From positions 1 through 29,550 of the forward strand of contig NW_027018413.1 of assembly GCF_032854445.1 (NCBI RefSeq): a stretch of DNA of 29,550 nucleotides. The letters run 5' to 3'. Shown one piece after another: positions 22,841 to 29,550 of this stretch. A program made the position numbers and the translations under genes. The DNA comes from Liolophura sinensis (lineage: Eukaryota > Mollusca > Polyplacophora > Chitonida > Chitonidae). The notes under the pieces are model-generated. The model was not told the DNA's origin. It worked only from the letters and a program-made list of their open reading frames with translations, and searched no databases. Within the stretch, counting starts at the first letter, position 1, and each line of letters opens with the position of its first letter.

Positions 22841-22848
22841 AAAAGTTA
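22841..22848. other. Inversion junction (tail-to-tail) with short filler
   Basis: Up to 22840 the sequence follows a G unit (agttatgtgc). From 22849 it follows the reverse complement of an F-type unit (tgtactttttacagcag). Between them are 8 bases, aaaagtta, that fit neither side. The 9-mer aagttatgt ends the left side (22830-22838) and recurs at 22843-22851, so the filler may be copied from the adjacent left flank. The left arm stops at monomer position 155 and the right at position 333, so the join is not at matching points and there is no long homology at the join. This suits end joining or template switching better than simple homologous exchange. A mis-assembly is the alternative. Confidence 0.85.
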
Positions 22849-23181
22849 TGTACTTTTTACAGCAGACTGTATCTAGTACCTTGTGTTTTTTATGTACAAA
22901 TGGTGTGGTTTTTCTACACGTAGATAAAGACATTGAGATTGTCTTGGACTTAAAAGTAAGACAATTGCTGGGTGAGTTAAATGGGCTTAGCCCAAAGATT
23001 TGACGTCTTCTGGGCTACAGAAGGGCACATAACTTATAGTCAAAAGTTGAATATAGCCATGACCAGTCGCGATTGTACATAGTAGATTGTATCCGATTTC
23101 AAATTAACAAAAAGACCAGGCAAAAATGCAAAAGTGGAAAAACTGTTCCAGTGCTGCTAGTAAGAGGCTAATCCGACGTAT
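22849..23181 (-). repeat. Cut F-type unit at the junction, minus strand
   Basis: This is the first 333 bases of a unit reading on the minus strand from 23181. It has F-like alleles (tacaatctactatgtac, gactataag, ctgtagccc and acaaggtac, all in reverse complement) and actagcag, so it most resembles the units at 9351 and 15475. It belongs to the main types, not to G, so the two sides of the junction are from different subfamilies. Confidence 0.85.
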
Positions 23182-24281
23182 TTTGTCACGAGAAATCGAA
23201 TGGTGCAAACCGCGTTGCTCTCCGACCAATACTTTTGGCTGTAGCGACAATTGAATGGTCATTGATGTCATAGTCACGTGCCCAGCAACGGCTCTTACTC
23301 CATGGAAACCAGGGAAATTTGCAATTTTTTAAACAGCTGCCGATGCCTGGCCCAATTCCGCATCTATTAGAACCTTATAGATGTGGTTCAGTGATCAGTT
23401 GTACTTTTTACAGCAGACTGTATCTAGTACATTGTGTTTTTTATGTACGAATGGTGTGGTTTTTCTACACGTAGATAAAGACATTGACATTGTCTTGGAC
23501 TTAAAAGTAAGACAATTGCTGGATGAGTTAAATGGGCTTAGCCAAAGATTTGACGTCTTCTGGGCTACCGAAGGGCACATAACGTATAGTTAAAAGTTGA
23601 ATATAGTAACGACCAGTCGCGATTGTGCATAGTACAGTGTATCCGATTTCAATTAACAAAAAGACCAAACAAAAATGCAAAAGTGGAAAAACTGTTCCAG
23701 TGCTGCTGGTAAGAGGCTAATCCGACGTATTTTGTGACGAGAAATCGAATGGTGCAAACCGCGTTGCTCTCCGACCAATACTTTTGGCTGTAGCGACAAT
23801 TGAATGATCATTGATGTCATAGTCACGTGCCCAGCAACGGCTCTTACTCCATGGAAACCAGGGAAATTTGCAATTTTTTAAACAGCTGCCGATGCCTGGG
23901 CCAATTCCGCATCTTTTAGAACCTTATTGATGTGGTTTCAGTGATCAGTTGTACTTTTTACAGCAGACTGTATCTAGTACATTGTGTTTTTTATGTACAA
24001 ATGGTGTGGTTTTTCTACACGTAGATAAAGACATTGAGATTGTCTTGGACTTAGAAGTAAGACAATTGCTGGGTGAGTTAAATGGGCATAGCCCAAAGAT
24101 TTGACGTCTTCTGGGCTACCGAAGGGCACATAACGTGTAGTTAAAAGTTGAATATAGTAACGACCAGTCGCGAATGTGCATAGTACAGTGTAGCCGATTT
24201 CAATTAACAAAAACACCAGGCAAAAATGCAAAAGTGGAAAAACTGTTCCAGTGCTGCTGGTAAGAGGCTAATCCGACGTAT
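23182..24281 (-). repeat. Inverted units of A and B type with plus-arm private alleles
   Basis: The unit 23730 down to 23182 resembles the plus-arm unit at 18299 (gtttgg, A tract, gaccatt). The unit 24281 down to 23731 resembles the one at 12175 (cacattcgcg, actacacg and the private gggctatgccc at 24088) but ends in a B tract and has the gcctggtgttttt allele known otherwise only from 13275. Each is therefore a mosaic of alleles found in different plus-arm units. Confidence 0.8.
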
Positions 24282-27200
24282 TTTGTGACGAGAAATCGAA
24301 TGGTGCAAACCGCGTTGCTCTCCGACCAATACTTTTGGCTGTAGCGACAATTGAATGATCATTGATGTCATAGTCACGTGCCCAGCAACGGCTCTTACTC
24401 CATGGAAACCAGGGAAATTTGCAATTTTTTAAACAGCTGCCAATGCTGGCCCAATTCCGCATCTATTAGAACCTTATAGATGTGGTTCAGTGATCAGTTG
24501 TACTTTTTACAGCAGACTGTATCTAGTACATTGTGTTTTTTATGTACGAATGGTGTGGTTTTTCTACACGTAGATAAAGACATTGAGATTGTCTTGGACT
24601 TAAAGTAAGACAATTGCTGGGTGAGTTAAATGGGCTTAGCCCAAAGATTTGACGTCTTCTGGGCTACAGAAGGGCACATAACTTATAGTCAAAAGTTGAA
24701 TATAGTCATGACCAGTCGCGATTGTACATTGTAGATTGCATCCGATTTCAAATTAACAAAAAGACCAGGCAAAAATGCAAAAGTGGAAAAAACTGTTCCA
24801 GTGCTGCTGGTAAGAGGCTAATCCGACGTATTTTGTGACGAGAAATCGAATGGTGCAAACCGCGTTGCTCTCCGACCAATACTTTTGGCTGTAGCGACAA
24901 TTGAATTATCATTGATGTCATAGTCACGTGCCCAGCAACGGCTCTTACTCCATGGAAACCAGGAAATTTGCAATTTTTTAAACAGCTGCCGATGCCTGGC
25001 CCAATTCCGCATCTATTAGAACCTTATAGATGTGGTTCAGTGATCAGTTGTACTTTTTACAGCAGACTGTATCTAGTACATTGTGTTTTTTATGTACAAA
25101 TGGTGTGGTTTTTCTACACGTAGATAAAGACATTGAGATTGTCTTGGACTTAGAAGTAAGACAATTGCTGGATGAGTTAAATGGGCTTAGCCCAAAGATT
25201 TGACGTCTTCTGGGCTACCGAAGGGCACATAACGTTATAGTTAAAAGTTGAATATAGTAACGACCAGTCGCGATTGTGCATAGTACAGTGTAATCCGATT
25301 TCAATTAACAAAAAGACCAGGCAAAAATGCAAAAGTGGAAAAACTGTTCCAGTGCTGCTGGTAAGAGACCAATCCGACGTATTTTGTCACGAGAAATCGA
25401 ATGGTGCAAACCGCGTTGCTCTCCGACCAATACTTTTGGCTGTAGCGACAATTGAATGATCATTGATGTCATAGTCACGTGCCCAGCAACGGCTCTTACT
25501 CCATGGAAACCAGGGAAATTTGCAATTTTCTAAACAGCTGCCGATGCCTGGGCCAATTTCGCATCTTTTAGAATCTTATTGATGTGGGTCAGTGATCAGT
25601 TGTACTTTTTACAGCAGGACTGTATCTAGTACTTTGTGTTTTTTATGTACAAATGGTGTGGTTTTTCTACACGTAGATGAAGACATTGACATTGTCTTGG
25701 ACTTAAAAGTAAGACAATTGCTGGATGAGTTAAATGGGCTTAGCCCAAAGATTTGACGTCTTCTGGGCTACCGAAGGGCACATAACGTATAGTTAAAAGT
25801 TGAATATAGTAACGACCAGTCGCGATTGTGCATAGTACAGTGTATCCGATTTCAATTAACAAAAAGACCAGGCAAAAATGCAAAAGTGGAAAAAACTGTT
25901 CCAGTGCCGCTGGTAAGAGGCTAATCCGACGTATTTTGTGACGAGAAATCGAATGGTGCAAACTGCGTTGCTCTCCGACCAATACTTTTGGCTGTAGCGA
26001 CAATTGAATGATCATTGATGTCATAGTCACGTGCCCAGCAACGGCTCTTACTCCATGGAAACCAGGGAAATTTGAAATTTTTTAAACAGCTGCCGATGCC
26101 TGGGCATTTCCGCATCTTTTAGAACCTTATTGATGTGGTTCAGTGATCAGTTGTACTTTTTACAGCAGACTGTATCTAGTACATTGTGTTTTTTATGTAC
26201 GAATGGTGTGGTTTTTCTACACGTAGATAAAGACATTGACATTGTCTTGGACTTACAAGTAAGACAATTGCTGGATGAGTTAAATGGGCTTAGCCCAAAG
26301 ATTTGACGTCTTCTGGGCTACCGAAGGGCACATAACGTATAGTTAAAAGTTGAATATAGTAACGACCAGTCGCGATTGTGCATAGTACAGTGTATCCGAT
26401 TTCAATTAACCAAAAAGACCAGGCAAAAATGCAAAAGTGGAAAAACTGTTCCAGTGCTGCTAGTAAGAGGCTAATCCGACGTATTTTGTGACGAGAAATC
26501 GAATGGTGCAAACCGCGTTGCTCTCCGACTAATACTTTTGGCTGTAGCGACAATTGAATGATCATTGATGTCATAGTCACGTGCCCAGCAACGGCTCTTA
26601 CTCCATGGAAACCAGGGAAATTTGCAATTTTTTAAACAGCTGCCGATGCCTGGGCCATTTCCGCATCTTTTAGAACCTTATTGATGTGCGTCAGTGATCA
26701 GTTGTACTTTTTACAGCAGACTGTATCTAGTACATTGTGTTTTTTATGTACGAATGGTGTGGTTTTTCTACACGTAGATAAAGACATTGACATTGTCTTG
26801 GACTTAAAAGTAAGACAATTGCTGGATGAGTTAAATGGGCTTAGCCCAAAGATTTGACGTCTTCTGGGCTACCGAAGGGCACATAACGTATAGTTAAAAG
26901 TTGAATATAGTAACGACCAGTCGCGATTGTGCATAGTACAGTGTATCCGATTTCAATTAACAAAAAGGTTAGGCAAAAATGCAAAAGTAAAAAAACTGTT
27001 CCAGTGCTGCTGGTAAGAGGCTAATCCGACGTATTTTGTGACGAGAAATCGAATGGTGCAAACCGCGTTGCTCTCCGACCAATACTTTTGGCTGTAGCGA
27101 CAATTGAATGATCATTGATGTCATAGTTACGTGCCCAGCAACGGCTCTTACTCCATGGAAACCAGGAAATTTGCAATTTTTTAAACAGCTGCCGATGCCT

Positions 27201-28684
27201 GGGCCATTTCCGCATCTTTAAGAACCTTATTGATGTGCGTCAGTGATCAGTTGTACTTTTTACAGCAGACTGTATCTAGTACATTGTGTTTTTTATGTAC
27301 GAATGGTGTGGTTTTTCTACACGTAGATAAAGACATTGAGATTGTCTTGGACTTAAAAGTAAGACAATTGCTGGGTGAGTTAAATGGGCTTAGCCCAAAG
27401 ATTTGACGTCTTCTGGGCTACCGAAGGGCACATAACGTGTAGTTAAAAGTTGAATATAGTAACGACCAGTCGCGAATGTGCATAGTACAGTGTAGCCGAT
27501 TTCAATTAACAAAAAGACCAGGCAAAAATGCAAAAGTGGAAAACTGTTCCAGTGCTGCTGGTAAGAGGCTAATCCGACGTATTTTGTGACGAGAAATCGA
27601 ATGGTGCAAACCGCGTTGCTCTCCGACCAATACTTTTGGCTGTAGCGACAATTGAATGATCATTGATGTCATAGTCACGTGCCCAGCAACGGCTCTTACT
27701 CCATGGAAACCAGGGAAATTTGCAATTTTTTAAACAGCTGCCGATGCCTGGCCCAATTCCGCATCTATTAGAACCTTATAGATGTGGTTCAGTGATCAGT
27801 TGTACTTTTTACAGCAGACTGTATCTAGTACATTGTGTTTTTTATGTACGAATGGTGTGGTTTTTCTACACGTAGATAAAGACATTGACATTGTCTTGGA
27901 CTTAAAAGTAAGACAATTGCTGGATGAGTTAAATGGGCTTAGCCCAAAGATTTGTCGTCTTCTGGGCTACCGAAGGGCACATAACGTATAGTTTAAAAGT
28001 TGAATATAGTAACGACCAGTCGCGATTGTGCATAGTACAGTGTATCTAATTTCAATTAACAAAAAGACCAAGGCAAAAATGCAAAAGTGGAAAAACTGTT
28101 CCAGTGCCGCTGGTAAGAGGCTAATCCGACGTATTTTGTCACGAGAAATCGAATGGTGCAAACTGCGTTGCTCTCCGACCAATACTTTTGGCTTGTAGCG
28201 ACAATTGAATGATCATTGATTGTCATAGTCACGTGCCCAGCCACGGCTCTTACTCCATGGAAACCAGGGAAATTTGCAATTTTTTAAACAGCTGCCGATG
28301 CCTGGGCATTTCCGAATCTTTTAGAACCTTATTGATGTGGTTCAGTGATCAGTTGTACTTTTTACAGCAGACTGTATCTAGTACATTGTGTTTTTTTATG
28401 TACGAATGGTGTGGTTTTTCTACACGTAGATAAAGACATTGACATTGTCTTGGACTTAAAAGTAAGACAATTGCTGGATGAGTTAAATGGGCTTAGCCCA
28501 AGATTTGACGTCTTCTGGGCTACCGAAGGGCACATAACGTATAGTTAAAAGTTGAATATAGTAACGACCAGTCGCGATTGTGCATAGTACAGTGTAGCCG
28601 ATTTCAATTAACAAAAAGACCAGGCAAAAATGCAAAAGTGGAAAACTGTTCCAGTGCTGCTGGTAAGAGGCTAATCCGACGTAT
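24282..28684 (-). repeat. Inverted block broadly colinear with plus-arm 3303-8250
   Basis: Reading the minus strand from 28684, units carry alleles in this order: ccgtggctgg (as in 1104 and 3303); accagcggc with an A tract (as in 3851); two C-tract units, the first with cacattcgcg and actacacg; actagcag with cttgtaagtcc and an E-like tract (as in 4403); accagcggc with cttcatctacg and a D tract (4951/5502 or 6604); ggattggtctctt with cttctaagtcc and gataattcaatt (as in 7151); then an F-like 5' half (as in 7700). The order mostly matches the plus arm, with two C-tract units inserted. Scattered one-base indels are frequent. Confidence 0.7.
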
Positions 28685-29550
28685 TTTGTCACGAAAAATC
28701 GAATGGTGCAAACCGCGTTGCTCTCCGACCAATACTTTTGGCTGTAGCGACATCTGAATGATCATTAATGTCATAGTCACGTGCCCAGCAACGGCTCTTA
28801 CTCCATGGAAACCAGGGAAATTTGCAATTTTCTAAACAGCTGCCGATGCCTGGGCCAATTTCGCATCTTTTAGAATCTTATTGATGTGGGTCAGTGATCA
28901 GTTGTACTTTTTACAGCAGACTGTATCTAGTACTTTGTGTTTTTTATGGACAAATGGTGTGGTTTTTCTACACGTAGATAAAGACATTAAGATTGTCTTG
29001 GACTTAAAAGTAAGACAATTGCTGGATGAGTTAAATGGGCTTAGCCCAAAGATTTGACGTCTTCTGGGCTACCGAAGGGCACATAACGTATAGTTAAAAG
29101 TTGAATATAGTAACGACCAGTCGCGATTGTGCATAGTACAGTGTAGCCGATTTCAATTAACAAAAAGACCAGGCAAAAATGCAAAAGTGGAAAAACTGTT
29201 CCAGTGCTGCTGGTAAGAGGCTAATCCGACGTATTTTGTCACGAAAAATCGAATGGTGCAAACCGCGTTGCTCTCCGACCAATACTTTTGGCTGTAGCGA
29301 CAATTGAATGATCATTGATGTCATAGTCACGTGCCCAGCAACGGCTCTTACTCCATGGAAACCAGGGAAATTTGCAATTTTTTAAACAGCTGCCGATGCC
29401 TGGCCCAATTCCGCATCTATTAGAACCTTATAGATGTGGTTCAGTGATCAGTTGTACTTTTTACAGCAGACTGTATCTAGTACCTTGTGTTTTTTTATGT
29501 ACAAATGGTGTGGTTTTTCTACACGTAGATAAAGACATTGAGATTGTCTT
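28685..29550 (-). repeat. Inverted D-type unit and a partial A-type unit at the window edge
   Basis: The unit from 29234 down to 28685 has ttgtccat and acaaagtac alleles and a D tract, like the plus-arm units at 9902, 10452, 16026 and 16576. The sequence beyond 29234 is the 3' part of another unit with an A tract and acaaggtac, cut by the end of the window. No array boundary is present. Confidence 0.82.

Larger units (their letters stand above)
1..29550. repeat. Tandem satellite array, about 550-bp monomer, whole window
   Basis: The motif atacgtcgg (or its complement ccgacgtat) recurs every 547-552 bases from first base to last. It appears 42 times forward (once as atacgtcag, at 22686) and 12 times reversed. 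The whole intervening sequence is recognisably the same in every interval, so this is a true long-monomer satellite and not a dispersed repeat. The only longer intervals are two of 623 bases, caused by an insertion. The array has no edge inside the window. No smaller internal repeat is visible in the monomer. Role unknown: centromeric, subtelomeric, interstitial heterochromatin or a locus-specific array are all possible and cannot be told apart from the sequence alone. Single-base indels at homopolymers may partly be sequencing error. Confidence 0.98.
22849..29550 (-). repeat. Inverted arm: 11 complete units on the minus strand, partial at both ends
   Basis: From 22849 onward the sequence is the reverse complement of the same monomer. 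Reading the minus strand from the right edge, the tracts run A (partial), D, E-like, A, C, C, E, D, A, A, B, A, then a cut F unit at the junction. Interval lengths vary from 548 to 552, like the left end of the plus arm. Many variants that are rare in the plus arm recur here, including the ggattggtctctt allele (near 25370), cttgtaagtcc (near 26255) and ccgtggctgg (near 28240). This arm therefore derives from the same array by inversion or inverted duplication, not from an unrelated array. Confidence 0.95.

Noticed and set aside
1-29550. CRISPR array or bacterial repeat system.
   Set aside because: The repeat unit is about 550 bp and continuous, with no short repeat/unique spacer alternation and no nearby genes of such a system.
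1-29550. rDNA spacer or 5S gene cluster, which also form tandem arrays of a few hundred bases.
   Set aside because: No 5S-like sequence, internal Pol III control region or T-run terminator is visible in the monomer, and no large rRNA sequence is present.
1-29550. Monomer as a DNA transposon with terminal inverted repeats.
   Set aside because: No inverted repeats flank any single unit and no target duplications mark unit borders; copies are strictly head to tail apart from one inversion.

Overview
The window is one continuous block of satellite-type tandem DNA. A single AT-rich monomer of about 550 bp fills it from edge to edge, with about 53 copies and no unique sequence at either end, so the array continues past both edges. 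I find no believable protein-coding gene, tRNA, rRNA, CRISPR array or bacterial-type element. Open frames reach at most about 113 codons. They overlap on both strands, recur with the monomer, and break at single-base indels. Because 550 is not a multiple of 3, no frame can run from unit to unit. The host is almost certainly a eukaryote (long satellite array, higher-order repeats, a poly(A)-tailed retro-insertion with target-site duplication). The tail of that insertion looks like retroposon tails I recall from molluscs; this is a weak taxonomic hint only.

Units are phased here on the motif atacgtcgg. The plus arm (1-22840) has 41 complete units and one cut unit, starting at 1, 553, 1104, 1655, 2205, 2752, 3303, 3851, 4403, 4951, 5502, 6053, 6604, 7151, 7700, 8251, 8801, 9351, 9902, 10452, 11002, 11625, 12175, 12725, 13275, 13824, 14375, 14925, 15475, 16026, 16576, 17126, 17749, 18299, 18849, 19397, 19945, 20493, 21041, 21589, 22137 and 22686 (cut). 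At 22841-22848 the orientation flips. The minus arm (22849-29550) has 11 complete units and a partial unit at each end; on the minus strand the units start at 29234, 28684, 28134, 27582, 27034, 26484, 25934, 25382, 24831, 24281, 23730 and 23181 (cut).

Layout: 1-639, lead-in; 640-5037, a four-unit higher-order repeat in two tandem copies of 2199 bp; 5038-5501, a link; 5502-7699, a two-unit higher-order repeat in two copies; 7222-12168 and 13346-18292, two copies of a 4947-bp segment at a constant offset of 6124 bp (11 units). Both segment copies carry the same 59-bp poly(A) retro-insertion. Then 12169-13345, a link between those copies; 18293-18848, an A-type unit; 18876-22840, a clearly diverged 548-bp subfamily (type G); 22841-22848, the inversion junction; 22849-29550, the inverted arm, which carries many of the same private variants as the plus arm.

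Unit types are named by the tract about 350-390 bases into the unit. A: gaaccacatctataagg then attgggcc. B: gaaccacatcaataagg then attggccc. C: gacgcacatc then aaatggccc. D: gacccacatc, agattc, gcgaaattgg. E: as B but aaatggccc. F: gacccacatc, aggttc, ggaattggccc. G: aaggtgcc, gcgcaattgg. Nothing here works as a set of genes. The biology on show is satellite evolution: unequal exchange, gene conversion, a datable insertion and an inversion that could make hairpin RNA if transcribed.
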